Below, piece after piece: positions 30,205 through 39,786 of a DNA stretch of 47,259 nucleotides (position 1 is the first letter of the stretch; the number at the start of each line of letters is the position of its first letter). The translations under genes were made by a program, and so were the position numbers. The stretch lies in assembly GCA_964500525.1 (NCBI GenBank), contig CAZCOE010000048.1:1-47259 (forward strand), in the 5' to 3' direction. Source of the DNA: RGIG7378 sp964500525 (GTDB taxonomy: Bacteria; Bacillota; Clostridia; RGIG7378). The notes beneath the pieces are model-generated. The model worked only from the letters and a program-made list of their open reading frames with translations, did no database searches and had not been told where the DNA came from.

Positions 30205-30233
30205 ATTACAACATATTTTTCATCCAAAAACAA
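30205..30233 (-). promoter_or_regulatory. Promoter of lipoprotein paralogue 2
   Basis: Minus-strand TTGTTT, 17 bases, TGTAAT, identical to the promoter of paralogue 1. Confidence 0.6.
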
Positions 30234-30236
30234 GTG

Positions 30237-30655
30237 ATATAATTCGCCAGGCGAAGCGGGGCCCCTCGCCAGTGAATAGTTAAGAGTGATGAGTGAATAG
30301 TTCTGGTCCCTTTGTTCCTTTGGTCCAATTGATTACCAGAACGTGGCGACCAAAGCAAAACTTGTCAAGTTTTTGGATAGACGGGGGTGCGGAACTATAT
30401 AACCGCTCATAGGACACACCACTGCCCTAAGTCGTGCCCCGCTTCATCATTCGATCTCTGGAACATGGGGACTGAAACTCATCACTCATCACTCTTCACC
30501 CTTCACTGCGAAGCAAAGCGAAGCTTGCTTCGCCGGGGAACATGGGGACTGAAACTCATCACTCATCACTCTTCACCCTTCACTGGGTCGCAAAGCTTCG
30601 CCGGGGAACATGGGGACTGAAACTCATCACTCATCACTCATCACTCTTCACTGGA
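30237..30655. repeat. Composite intergenic repeat R5
   Basis: It lies between the divergent lipoprotein 2 and leuS genes. The left part has GCGAAGC units, 7-base arrays and the AACTTGTCAAGTT palindrome (30359-30371). The right part is a local tandem repeat: GAACATGGGGACTGAAACTC begins at 30461, 30538 and 30606, each followed by an array of ATCACTC/TTCACTC units and a GCGAAGC-type hairpin. The element stops 70 bases before leuS. No gene is seen in it. Confidence 0.85.
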
Positions 30656-30731
30656 ATAAAATCTTTTTGCTTACACATGCAGGAAAATGTGTTACAATGA
30701 GTGTTAACGTTCTAAGCGTATGAGGTGACAT

Positions 30732-33176
30732 ATGAGTTTTACAGAGTATAATCCAGCAGCCATTGAGAAGAAATGGCAGGACATTTGGGAGCGGGATGGC
30801 GCATTCAAGGCAGGCACTGACCACTCCAAGCCCAAGTTCTATGGTCTGATTGAGTTCCCCTATCCCTCCGGCAACGGTTTGCATGTGGGACATCCCAGAT
30901 CAAACACCGCTATTGACATCATTTGCCGCAAGCGCCGTATGGAAGGCTACAACGTGCTCTTCCCCATGGGATGGGATGCCTTTGGCCTGCCTACCGAGAA
31001 CTATGCAATCAAGAATCAGATTCATCCTGCAGTGGTTACCAAGCAGAACGTAGACCACTTCAGGAATCAGCTCAAGATGCTGGGTTTCTCCTTTGATTGG
31101 AGCCGTGAGGTAAATACAACAGATCCGGACTACTACAAGTGGACACAGTGGATATTCCTGAAGCTGTTCAAGGCCGGATTGGCATACAAGAGCAAGATGC
31201 CCATTAACTGGTGCACCAGCTGCAAGGTTGGCCTGGCCAACGAGGAGGTTGTCAACGGCAAGTGCGAGCGCTGCGGAGGAGAGGTTGTCCGCAAGGTCAA
31301 GTCCCAGTGGATGCTCAAGATTACCGAGTACGCAGACAAGCTTATTTCCGGCCTGGATGAGGTAAACTTTATCGACAAGGTCAAGGTTCAGCAGCGCAAC
31401 TGGATTGGCAAGTCCACAGGAGCAGAGGTGGATTTCACTATCTGCGCCCCTGAGGTGGATGGCAATCCCGCCGTAAATACCACTGTCACAGTATATACAA
31501 CCCGCCCCGACACCCTGTTTGGAGCCACATATATGGTACTTTCCCCCGAGCACGCCTTGGTGGAGAAGCTGGCGCCCTACATTGCCAACAACGACAGCGT
31601 CCTGGCATACAAGGCCGAGGCCGCACGTAAGTCCGACTTTGAGCGTACAGAAATGGCCAAGGACAAGACCGGCGTAGAGCTCAAGGGCATCTATGCTGTG
31701 AATCCCGTGAACGGCAGACATATTCCCGTATGGATTTCAGACTACGTTCTGGCCAGCTACGGCACAGGAGCCATTATGGCCGTTCCCGCCCATGACACCA
31801 GAGACTATGAGTTTGCCAAGACCTTTGGACTGGACATCATTGAGGTTGTTGCCGGCGGCGACATTTCCCAGGAGGCATATACAGATATTCAGGATGGCAC
31901 CATGGTGAACTCCGGCTTCCTGGACGGCATGTCTGTGGCAGAGGCCAAGGAGAACATAATCAAATGGTTGGAGGAGAAGGGCCTGGGCCATGCCAAGGTC
32001 AACTTCAAGCTGAGAGACTGGGTATTTTCCCGCCAGAGATATTGGGGTGAACCTATTCCGTTGGTCTATTGCCAGGATTGCGGCTGGGTACCTGTTCCCG
32101 AGGACCAGCTGCCTCTGCGGCTTCCTGAGGTTGAGCAATTTGTCCAGACAGATGACGGCGAATCACCTCTTACAAGGTGCACCGACTGGGTTAACACCAC
32201 CTGCCCCCATTGCGGCAAGCCTGCCAAGAGAGAGACAGACACTATGCCCCAGTGGGCAGGTTCTTCCTGGTATTACATCAGGTACACAGATCCTCACAAC
32301 AGCGATTGCCTGGCAGACTGGGATGAGATGAAGTACTGGCTCCCTGTGGACTGGTACAACGGCGGTATGGAGCATACTACTCTGCACCTGCTGTACTCCC
32401 GTTTCTGGCACAAGTTCCTGTATGACCAGGGCATCGTTCCCACATCCGAACCCTATGCCAAGAGGACTGCTCACGGCATGATCCTAGGCGAGAATGGTGA
32501 GAAAATGTCCAAGTCCAGGGGCAACGTAATCAACCCTGACGACATGGTTTCCGAGATCGGTGCAGATGCCTTCAGAACCTACGAGATGTTCATGGGAGCA
32601 TTCGACCAGCCTATTCCCTGGTCCACCCAGGGCGCCAGAGGCTGCCGCAAGTTCCTGGACCGGGTATGGAAACTGCAGGACAAGATGACAGATCAGGAGG
32701 AGATTTCCACTGCCCTTAAGTCCAAGGTCCATGGCCTGATTAAGAAGGTCTCCGAGGACTATGAGAAGATGAAGTTCAACACAGCCATTGCGGCTATGAT
32801 GGCATTTATTAACGACGCATATTCTGTGGGACAGGTATCCCGGGGAGATATGCGGGCACTGCTTCAGCTGCTGAACCCTGTTGCACCTCACATTACAGAG
32901 GAACTGTGGCAGGTTAACGGCTTGGGAGACCAGCCCATTTACAGGACCGCATGGCCCACCTACGATGAGTCGGCAATTGCAGAGGCAGAGGTGGAGATTG
33001 CAGTTCAGATTCTGGGCAAGATCCGGGCACGTATCATGGTACCCTCAGGATTGGACGCTGCAGCCACAGAGGAGTATGCAAAGAACAACGACAGTGTTAA
33101 GGAGCTGTTGGCCGGCAAGACTATCATTAAGGTAATCGCAGTCCCCGGCAGACTCATTAACTTTATAGTCAAGTAA
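30732..33176 (+). CDS. leuS: Leucyl-tRNA synthetase
   Basis: An 814-residue class Ia synthetase charging tRNA-Leu. The HIGH motif is HVGH (51-54, in GLHVGHPRS), KMSKS is at 591-595, and a CP1 editing domain lies between (about 220-420) with its TTRPDT motif (TVYTTRPDTLFGATY). Paired CxxC motifs (CTSCK, CERCG; CQDCG, CPHCG) form zinc knuckles. Length is normal. It starts a unit with mrp 12 bases downstream. The leader between repeat R5 and the start is only about 75 bases, too short for a T-box, and TACAAT near 30693 with a weak -35 is the likely promoter. Confidence 0.97.
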   Translation: MSFTEYNPAAIEKKWQDIWERDGAFKAGTDHSKPKFYGLIEFPYPSGNGLHVGHPRSNTAIDIICRKRRMEGYNVLFPMGWDAFGLPTENYAIKNQIHPAVVTKQNVDHFRNQLKMLGFSFDWSREVNTTDPDYYKWTQWIFLKLFKAGLAYKSKMPINWCTSCKVGLANEEVVNGKCERCGGEVVRKVKSQWMLKITEYADKLISGLDEVNFIDKVKVQQRNWIGKSTGAEVDFTICAPEVDGNPAVNTTVTVYTTRPDTLFGATYMVLSPEHALVEKLAPYIANNDSVLAYKAEAARKSDFERTEMAKDKTGVELKGIYAVNPVNGRHIPVWISDYVLASYGTGAIMAVPAHDTRDYEFAKTFGLDIIEVVAGGDISQEAYTDIQDGTMVNSGFLDGMSVAEAKENIIKWLEEKGLGHAKVNFKLRDWVFSRQRYWGEPIPLVYCQDCGWVPVPEDQLPLRLPEVEQFVQTDDGESPLTRCTDWVNTTCPHCGKPAKRETDTMPQWAGSSWYYIRYTDPHNSDCLADWDEMKYWLPVDWYNGGMEHTTLHLLYSRFWHKFLYDQGIVPTSEPYAKRTAHGMILGENGEKMSKSRGNVINPDDMVSEIGADAFRTYEMFMGAFDQPIPWSTQGARGCRKFLDRVWKLQDKMTDQEEISTALKSKVHGLIKKVSEDYEKMKFNTAIAAMMAFINDAYSVGQVSRGDMRALLQLLNPVAPHITEELWQVNGLGDQPIYRTAWPTYDESAIAEAEVEIAVQILGKIRARIMVPSGLDAAATEEYAKNNDSVKELLAGKTIIKVIAVPGRLINFIVK

Positions 33177-33188
33177 TAGGAGATTATT

Positions 33189-34040
33189 ATGGCAGAAAAT
33201 TGCGTAGAACAGGATCACAGCAATTGTGGATCGCTTCCGGAGTGTGAGCACTGCGGCTCTAACCCCAAGAACAAACAGGCCGAGCCCCAGATTAAGACTC
33301 CCGAGAACCACATCAAGCAGGTTATTGGCGTAATCAGCGGCAAGGGCGGCGTAGGCAAGTCCATGACCACGGCCATGCTGGCAGTGGAATACGCCAGACG
33401 TGGGCTCAAGGTGGGCATTCTGGATGCGGATATTACCGGCCCCTCTATTCCCCGTATGTTTGGCATTCACGGCAGAGCTTTTGCATCCGAGAATGGCATT
33501 ATGCCCAGAGAGACAGAGACAGGCATCAAGATTATGAGCGTGAACCTGCTGCTGGACAACGAGGAGACACCTGTTATCTGGAGAGGCCCCATTCTGTCCG
33601 GTGTTATTAACCAATTCTGGACTGAGGTTGATTGGGGAGATCTGGATGTGCTGTTTGTAGACTGCCCTCCCGGAACAGGCGATGTTCCCCTGACGGTGTT
33701 CCAGTCACTGCCCCTGTCCGGAGTTGTTATTGTAACATCCCCTCAGGAGCTGGTTGGCATGATTGTCCGCAAGGCATACAACATGGCCGCCCAGATGGAT
33801 ATCAAGGTGCTGGGCATTGTGGAGAACATGTCCTATATCAAGTGCCCGGACTGCGGCAAGGAAATCTATCTGTTTGGACAGGGAGAGACCCAGGCAGACG
33901 CCGAGGAAATGGGAGTTCCCTTCCTGGGCAAGGTTCCCGTTACGCCCCTGGTAGCTCAGCTGTCCGACCACGGCTGCATCGAGTCTGTGGAGGAGCCTGC
34001 ATATACTGACATTGCAGGAAAGCTTATTGATAAAATGTGA
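33189..34040 (+). CDS. mrp: Mrp/NBP35-family Fe-S cluster carrier ATPase
   Basis: A 283-residue P-loop ATPase of the ParA/MinD superclass that assembles or carries Fe-S clusters. The deviant Walker A GKGGVGKS is at 51-58, Walker B-like LDADITGPS near 78-86, and the bridging CxxC pair is Cys219/Cys222 (KCPDCGK), which holds a cluster at the dimer interface. The N-terminal tail has four cysteines (5, 13, 19, 22), as in NBP35-type members with an additional cluster. It follows leuS by 12 bases with AGGAG, and ends at the terminator at 34055-34090. Confidence 0.93.
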   Translation: MAENCVEQDHSNCGSLPECEHCGSNPKNKQAEPQIKTPENHIKQVIGVISGKGGVGKSMTTAMLAVEYARRGLKVGILDADITGPSIPRMFGIHGRAFASENGIMPRETETGIKIMSVNLLLDNEETPVIWRGPILSGVINQFWTEVDWGDLDVLFVDCPPGTGDVPLTVFQSLPLSGVVIVTSPQELVGMIVRKAYNMAAQMDIKVLGIVENMSYIKCPDCGKEIYLFGQGETQADAEEMGVPFLGKVPVTPLVAQLSDHGCIESVEEPAYTDIAGKLIDKM

Positions 34041-34054
34041 TCAATTGTGACACG

Positions 34055-34090
34055 ACAAAAACTGACAGCTATAATACCGTCAGTTTTGTT
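34055..34090 (+). terminator. Terminator after mrp
   Basis: Stem ACAAAAACTGAC / GTCAGTTTTGT, about 10-11 bp, with a 12-base loop and a T-rich 3' arm continuing TTGT. Confidence 0.65.
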
Positions 34091-34171
34091 GTATAATGAA
34101 TACGAATAGACGGTAAACATATTTGCGGATTCGTGATTAACACCCCGTGACCACCGGTGAAAGGATGTATT

Positions 34172-35860
34172 ATGAAGAAGAATAGCCAATATTCCAAGTT
34201 TCTAAAGAAATTGTACAAGGTATCCAAGGCTGCCAGCTTCAGAGATTTAGTGTACCACTGTGCCGAGGCACATGGCTCTAATGTGGCATACCAGATCAGA
34301 GACGGCAAGGACAAGTACAGATTTATAACCTACGCAGAGGTTAAGGATAGGTTTGTCAGGATGTGCAACTATCTCCTGGACCAGGGAATGGAGGGCGCAC
34401 ATATAGCCCTGATCGGCCCTAACAGCAGCGATTGGTGCATGGCATATCTGGCTGCGGCCACCGTAGGCGTAGCAGTTCCTCTGGACAAGGAGCTCCACAC
34501 AGCAGATGTGGATAATTTTGTCAGGACAGCTGACTGCAAGTTGCTGTTTGCATCCGGACAGGTTATTGGACAGCTCCGGGAGGGAGGTCTGGACAATGTC
34601 ACCCTTGTGGATTGGGATCAGGTTAAGGAGATCGAGGACAATGGAGATGCAGATGCATCCAGAGTAGACCAGCTGCCCGACCCTGCCAAGGATGAAATGA
34701 GAGTTCTCATATTCACATCCGGCACCAGTGGCCAGGCCAAGGGAGTATGCCTGTCCCAGGATAATATATGTTCAAACATATGCTCCACCAGCCAGATGGT
34801 TAAGATTAAGGAAAACGACAGGACTCTGTCCATACTGCCCATGCACCACACCTACGAGTGCACCTTGGGATTTTTGACAGTATTCTCCTGCGGAGCATGT
34901 ATAACCTTCGCAGACGGACTGACCAGGGTTGCCCAGAACATGGCGGAATACAGACCATCGGTTATTGTGGTTGTGCCTGCCCTGCTGCAGGTGTTGGACA
35001 GCCGTATATCCAAGAGCTTGGCAGGCAAGGTTCCCGCCAAGTACAAGAAGTACTTTGAGACGCTTACCATTGCAGAGGCTATGGCCAAGTGCCCCTTCTT
35101 TGTGAGGAGTGCTATCCGCAGCAAGGTCAGCAAGCAATTCGGCGGCAACCTGCGTATGATCATTGTGGGAGGAGCAGAGGTCAGCCCCCATCTGGTAGAG
35201 GACTTTAACTCTCTTGGATTCCGCACATTGCAGGGCTATGGCCTTACCGAGTGCGCACCTCTGGTGGTGGGCAACAACGACTTCTATCTCAAGGCCGATT
35301 CCACCGGATTCCCCATTCCCGGCGTTACTATCAAGATTGACGACCCCAACGAAGAGGGTATAGGTGAAATCATGGCAGCCGGTGACAACGTGATGCTGGG
35401 ATATTTCAATGACCAGGAGGCCACGGACAGGGTATTCGACAATGGTTTCTTCCGCACAGGTGATCTGGGCCGCATTGACGATGAGGGATATGTATATATC
35501 ACCGGCCGCAAGAAGAACGTTATTGTAACCAGCAATGGCAAGAACATCTATCCTGAGGAGATCGAGTCCAGACTCCAACAGTACGACATAGTTCAGGAGT
35601 GCCTGGTAGTGCCCTCCAAGGACAGGAACAACCAGACCTGTGTCAAGGCCAAGGTGTTCCCCAACTCAGCTGTGGTTGCAGAGAAACTGGGACACGAGCC
35701 CAGCTATGCAGAGCTGGAGAAGGCTGTAGTGGATATAGTTGCTGAGATCAACGACCAGGTGGCCCCCTACAAGAGAATCCGGATCACCGAGGTTCTCAGA
35801 GAGGAATTTGAAAAGACCACCACCCGCAAGATCAGGAGATTTGGCAAGAATATGCAATAG
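34172..35860 (+). CDS. AMP-dependent synthetase/ligase (long-chain acyl-CoA synthetase-like)
   Basis: A 562-residue adenylate-forming enzyme that activates a carboxylic acid, probably a fatty acid, as acyl-AMP and then as thioester. The P-loop motif IFTSGTSGQAKGV is at about 186-198, followed by LPMHHTYE, the YGLTECAPL motif, YVYITGRKKNVIVTSNGKN and the C-terminal TTRKIRRF with the adenylation Lys. The start at 34172 is preferred over an in-frame ATG 15 bases earlier because AAAGGATG precedes it at the right distance. It has its own terminator at 35911. Long-chain specificity is inference from overall resemblance to FadD-like clostridial proteins. Confidence 0.9.
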   Translation: MKKNSQYSKFLKKLYKVSKAASFRDLVYHCAEAHGSNVAYQIRDGKDKYRFITYAEVKDRFVRMCNYLLDQGMEGAHIALIGPNSSDWCMAYLAAATVGVAVPLDKELHTADVDNFVRTADCKLLFASGQVIGQLREGGLDNVTLVDWDQVKEIEDNGDADASRVDQLPDPAKDEMRVLIFTSGTSGQAKGVCLSQDNICSNICSTSQMVKIKENDRTLSILPMHHTYECTLGFLTVFSCGACITFADGLTRVAQNMAEYRPSVIVVVPALLQVLDSRISKSLAGKVPAKYKKYFETLTIAEAMAKCPFFVRSAIRSKVSKQFGGNLRMIIVGGAEVSPHLVEDFNSLGFRTLQGYGLTECAPLVVGNNDFYLKADSTGFPIPGVTIKIDDPNEEGIGEIMAAGDNVMLGYFNDQEATDRVFDNGFFRTGDLGRIDDEGYVYITGRKKNVIVTSNGKNIYPEEIESRLQQYDIVQECLVVPSKDRNNQTCVKAKVFPNSAVVAEKLGHEPSYAELEKAVVDIVAEINDQVAPYKRIRITEVLREEFEKTTTRKIRRFGKNMQ

Positions 35861-35910
35861 AGAATCTGCGGAATAGTTTCTGTGGGCGCAAAGGTAATAT
35901 TGTATGTGAG

Positions 35911-35940
35911 CAGGCATGATTCAGGTCATGCCTGTTTTTT
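35911..35940 (+). terminator. Terminator after the acyl-CoA ligase gene
   Basis: A 9-bp stem CAGGCATGA / TCATGCCTG, 6-base loop, followed by six T. Confidence 0.88.
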
Positions 35941-35958
35941 CTCAACGACTCTCTCCGG

Positions 35959-37269
35959 TTATGCCGGAGAGCCTCCGGACTTCTTCTTGGAGCTTTGCAG
36001 GATTCTGGTTCGGGTCACCTTGGGCTTGGGAGCCGGGGCCACAATATCCCCTGCGTTGGTCAGTGCAATCTTGGCAATCACAGGACATACCAGCTCATAC
36101 ACCAATACAGCAAACAGGACAATGTTCCTCACCAGGCCGCCCTCTGCGCCGCCCAGCACCATTGCATTAAGGGACATTCCCAGGGCAACGCCGGCCTGAG
36201 GCAGCAATGTGAGACCCAGGTTTTTCACAACCTTGTCGCTGCAGTGTACCGCCTTGGCACTGCAATAAGCGCCCACATATTTTCCCACAGCCCTGGAAAT
36301 GATGAAGGTGGTACCTATAATAACTGCAAACTTGTTGGCAAATACGTCCAGGTGCAGGGATGCGCCGCTGGCGACAAAGAACAGTATGAACAGGGGAGCG
36401 GTCCATTTGTCGGTTCTCTCCATGAGTTCCTCGGAAAAGTCGCACAGGTTACAGAACACAGAGCCCAGCATCATGCACACAAGCAGTGCGGAGAAGCTGA
36501 TGTGCAGGGAACCAATGTGGAAATCCAGCATTGACAAACCGGCTGTCAGGAATACAAAGCATACACACAGGGACTGACGTTTGCTGCCGGAGTGGAAGAA
36601 TCTCTCCACCCATGTGAGGACAATGCCTGCCACGGCGCCCAGAATCAGGGAAAGTACAATTTCCAGCAGTGGGTTAACCAGGATGTTTATCAGGTCAACG
36701 GTTCCGCTTTGCAACGTGCGGGCAATACCCAGAGAAACAGCGAATACCACCAGACCAACTGCGTCGTCCAATGCAACGATAGGCAGCAGGAAGTCGGTCA
36801 GCTCGCCCTTGGCCTTGTATTGACGGACAACCATCAATGTGGTGGCGGGAGCGGTTGCGGCTGCAATGGCGCCTAATGTAATGGCCACAGGCACAGTCAG
36901 AATGTCCGGAATGAGGAAATGGAGACCGATGAGCACAGCATCCACCAGTAGTGTAGTGATAATGGCCTGGGCAATTCCGATTATGGTAGCCTGTTTGCCG
37001 GTCTTTTTCAGAGATGACAGTCTGAATTCGTTTCCAATGGAAAATGCAATAAAGCTAAGGGCAATGTTTTGAATGAGGTTAAGGCTGTCCACAGCCTCAA
37101 ATGTGGTGAAACCCAGTCCGGGAATGTTCAGCCGGCCCAGGCAGAAGGGTCCGATAAGTACGCCGGCAACCAGGTAGCCGGTAACAGCAGGCAGCTGCAG
37201 CCGCTTCATAGGACGGGACATAAGGAGTCCGGCCAGGAGGGCTACGCCAATACTCAGAATTGCTTCCAT
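35959..37269 (-). CDS. CPA2-family cation:proton antiporter
   Basis: A 436-residue membrane protein with about 12-13 hydrophobic segments. The N-terminal segment SRPMKRLQLPAVTGYLVAGVLIGPFCLG and the central LPIVALDDAVGLVVFAV with the paired aspartates are hallmarks of monovalent cation:proton antiporter-2 proteins (Na+/H+ or K+/H+ exchange). There is no TrkA-N/RCK domain; the tail is short, basic and ends KKKSGGSPA. The start at 37269 is preceded by AAAGGAC at 8 bases, so the longer frame is not used. Cation choice and physiological role (pH or sodium homeostasis) cannot be read. It is a single gene, divergent from the carboxypeptidase gene. Confidence 0.88.
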   Translation of the reverse strand: MEAILSIGVALLAGLLMSRPMKRLQLPAVTGYLVAGVLIGPFCLGRLNIPGLGFTTFEAVDSLNLIQNIALSFIAFSIGNEFRLSSLKKTGKQATIIGIAQAIITTLLVDAVLIGLHFLIPDILTVPVAITLGAIAAATAPATTLMVVRQYKAKGELTDFLLPIVALDDAVGLVVFAVSLGIARTLQSGTVDLINILVNPLLEIVLSLILGAVAGIVLTWVERFFHSGSKRQSLCVCFVFLTAGLSMLDFHIGSLHISFSALLVCMMLGSVFCNLCDFSEELMERTDKWTAPLFILFFVASGASLHLDVFANKFAVIIGTTFIISRAVGKYVGAYCSAKAVHCSDKVVKNLGLTLLPQAGVALGMSLNAMVLGGAEGGLVRNIVLFAVLVYELVCPVIAKIALTNAGDIVAPAPKPKVTRTRILQSSKKKSGGSPA

Positions 37270-37416
37270 TTTAAAGTCCTTTCTCAAATAAAGGGGTGGT
37301 TCAATTAATGCACACAGATTGTACCACCGCAAAATCACGACTTCAATTAACTTAAAGCATAAAGACAAGGGCATTTAGCATAGATTTTCAGCAAATATGT
37401 TCAATTGGAAAGAAAA

Positions 37417-38658
37417 ATGAGGAATAATTCTTTACTTAGGTTGGTGGCCCTGGCCATGGCGCTTATGCTGCTGACTATGACAATACCTGCGGGTATTGTG
37501 TATGCAGACCAGTGGGAAACGTATCAGGATGCGGACGCAATCGGCGTGTCTGTGCCCGAGGTACTGGATATCCAGGCAGCTACCAACGTAAATGCGCTGA
37601 CCTGCGCATCTGCAATGCTCATAGAGGCAGATACCGGCACGATTCTGCTGGCTAAGGACGAATTTGAGGAGAGACCTATTGCCAGCGTAACCAAGGTTAT
37701 GTCCATGCTGCTGGTTATGGAAGCTATAGCCAAGGGTGATCTGACCTACGAAACCCAGGTGAGAGTGTCTGCATATGCTGCAGGCATGGGAGGCTCCCAG
37801 GCATATATCGAGGAGGGAGAGGTTTTCACAGTGGATGAAATGCTGAAGGCCGTAGCGGTCCACTCCTCCAACGACGTTACAGTGGCACTGGCAGAGGCAG
37901 TGTGCGGCAGCGAGCTGGCATTTGTGGAGGAGATGAATGCCAAGGTCAGGGAACTGGGCCTGGAGCACACGGTTTTTGCAGATTGCACCGGTCTCAATGA
38001 TAATGATCAGCACAGCTGTGCCTATGACGTGGCAATGATTTCCAGGGAGCTGATAACAAAATATCCGGACATATTCAACTATACGTCCATTTGGCAGGAT
38101 ACCTTCAGAAACGGAACCTTTGAATTGGTCAACACCAACAAATTGGTACGATACTATGCCGGATGCGACGGGCTGAAGACCGGATTTACCAACGCCGCCG
38201 GGTTCAACCTGGTCTCCACTGCCCTGCGGAACGACATGCGGATTATATCCGTGGTGCTGGGAGGCTCGGATTCCAAGACCAGATTTGGTGAGAGCACCGC
38301 TTTGCTGGACTACGGATTTGCCACTTACTCGGTAGCAGATGGGCGAGGAGATATGGAATGGCCTATTTCTCTGGATGTTATCAACGGAACCAAGCTGCAG
38401 TTCGCTGCAGACCCCGGGGCGGGGAAGCTGATCATCTCGAGAAACGACGCCAAGCAGGTGGAATACAAGGTGGTGGTGAACGAAAACCTGAGGGCTCCCA
38501 TATCTGTGGGCCAGGAAGTAGGGCGGATTGATGTGGTATTGGGAGACAGCGTCCTGGGAACATTCCCGTTGCTGTCCACAGAGGAGGTTCCACGGATTTC
38601 ATATTGGTGGGTACTGACCCGTCTGTGGCGCGGACTGCTGGGAAATGCGGAAATGTAG
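37417..38658 (+). CDS. dacF: D-alanyl-D-alanine carboxypeptidase (DacF/PBP5 type)
   Basis: A 413-residue low-molecular-weight PBP that trims the terminal D-Ala from wall stem peptides. A signal peptide (cut after about VYA, 30) is followed by the S11 peptidase core: nucleophile Ser90 and Lys93 in IASVTKV, the SSN triad at 150-152 and KTG at 254-256 (DGLKTGFTNAAG). A beta-rich C-terminal domain (about 300-395) and a hydrophobic/basic tail that may act as membrane anchor complete it. The start is ATG 37417 with GGAAAG upstream. It is the first of a run of genes concerned with wall and small peptides that continues to alr. Confidence 0.93.
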   Translation: MRNNSLLRLVALAMALMLLTMTIPAGIVYADQWETYQDADAIGVSVPEVLDIQAATNVNALTCASAMLIEADTGTILLAKDEFEERPIASVTKVMSMLLVMEAIAKGDLTYETQVRVSAYAAGMGGSQAYIEEGEVFTVDEMLKAVAVHSSNDVTVALAEAVCGSELAFVEEMNAKVRELGLEHTVFADCTGLNDNDQHSCAYDVAMISRELITKYPDIFNYTSIWQDTFRNGTFELVNTNKLVRYYAGCDGLKTGFTNAAGFNLVSTALRNDMRIISVVLGGSDSKTRFGESTALLDYGFATYSVADGRGDMEWPISLDVINGTKLQFAADPGAGKLIISRNDAKQVEYKVVVNENLRAPISVGQEVGRIDVVLGDSVLGTFPLLSTEEVPRISYWWVLTRLWRGLLGNAEM

Positions 38659-38680
38659 CCTTTATTAATCCCTGGCTCCG

Positions 38681-38689
38681 TGATACAAT
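38681..38689 (+). promoter_or_regulatory. Extended -10 promoter of the M42 peptidase operon
   Basis: TGATACAAT fits the extended -10 form TGnTATAAT; no clear -35 box is seen. Transcription would begin near 38696. Confidence 0.5.
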
Positions 38690-38712
38690 TTTCCTATCTT
38701 TGGCAGATAGGG

Positions 38713-39786
38713 GTGATACCTATTACAGAACGTGTTTTTTTAGATGAGATACTGGCCCTGAGAGGCGTTACGGGAGGAGAGTACAGGGCTGCCCAGGCAG
38801 TGGCAGATATGTTCCGCCGTGCCGGCTGTGACAGCCATGTGGACCGATTTGGCAATGTTATTTCTGTGATATACGGCACAGACCATCACACAGCTCCATT
38901 CAGGCTGGTGGTGGACGCCCATGTGGACGAAATAGGCACTATTGTTACAGGATACGAGGAGGGCGGCTTCCTCCGTCTGGCCAAGGTTGCAGGAGTAGAC
39001 CCCAAGACTCTGCCTGCCACTATTGTGGAGGTCCATGCCACCGGTGACGATTCCATTGTGCCGGGAGTTATCGGCGTAAAGCCTCCCCACCTGCTCAGCG
39101 CTGAGGACAGGACCAAGACTCCCACCTTTGATATTCTCTTTGTAGATACAGGACTGCCGGATCAGGAGCTCAGACAGAGAGTCCGCATAGGCGACTATAT
39201 TACTCCCAGACAGCAGGTTTCATACCTGGCGGGAGACAAGGTGGCAGCCAAGGCTCTGGACGACCGCATCGGCGTATATACCATGCTGTCCGTGGCTCAG
39301 ATGCTGCAGAACACTCCCCACAGGGCAGACGTTTATCTGGTGGCCTCAGTCCAGGAGGAGAGACACGACATAGGACCTGTGGCCGTGGCAGAGGAGGTGC
39401 AGCCGGACCTGGTTATAGCTCTGGACGTGGGATTCGGAGACCAGGAGGGAACCAAACCGGGCACCACCACACCTTTGGGAGAGGGCCCTTGCGTAGGCTT
39501 TGGTCCTGCCACAAAGAGGGAATTGTCCTTGCTGTTGGAGCGCATAGCCAAGGAGGGAGACATCCCTGTTAAGAGGGAAGTATCCGCCGGTGACACAGGC
39601 ACAGACAAGGACTCGTTTGACATGACATTTGCAGGCATCCCGTCGGCCTGTATATCCATACCCCTCAGGAACATGCACACCCAGACAGAGGTGGTCAGCT
39701 TGGCAGACGTGGACAATACCGCCAAATTGCTGGTGAGACTGGCAGAGACAGACCCGGATATTTTGAGAGGTGCCCTATGCTATTGA
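38713..39786 (+). CDS. M42 family metallopeptidase (glutamyl aminopeptidase-like), copy 1
   Basis: A di-metal aminopeptidase of about 357 residues. The metal ligands and base are visible: His/Asp in VDAHVDEIG, bridging Asp in KALDDRIG, the Glu pair in VQEERHD, Asp in ALDVGFGD and the final His in RNMHTQTE. M42 enzymes release N-terminal residues from short peptides in the cytoplasm, usually as dodecamers. The start is uncertain: the frame opens with GTG at 38680, but this lies inside the apparent promoter; GTG 38713 is given here, while ATT 38722 would have the best-spaced RBS (GGGGTG) and gives the usual N terminus. It overlaps copy 2 by 10 bases. Confidence 0.85.
   Translation: MIPITERVFLDEILALRGVTGGEYRAAQAVADMFRRAGCDSHVDRFGNVISVIYGTDHHTAPFRLVVDAHVDEIGTIVTGYEEGGFLRLAKVAGVDPKTLPATIVEVHATGDDSIVPGVIGVKPPHLLSAEDRTKTPTFDILFVDTGLPDQELRQRVRIGDYITPRQQVSYLAGDKVAAKALDDRIGVYTMLSVAQMLQNTPHRADVYLVASVQEERHDIGPVAVAEEVQPDLVIALDVGFGDQEGTKPGTTTPLGEGPCVGFGPATKRELSLLLERIAKEGDIPVKREVSAGDTGTDKDSFDMTFAGIPSACISIPLRNMHTQTEVVSLADVDNTAKLLVRLAETDPDILRGALCY

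Noticed and set aside
30660..30731. T-box upstream of leuS
   Set aside because: The leader is about 70 bases after the repeat and lacks the AGGGTGG-type T-box sequence and a terminator.
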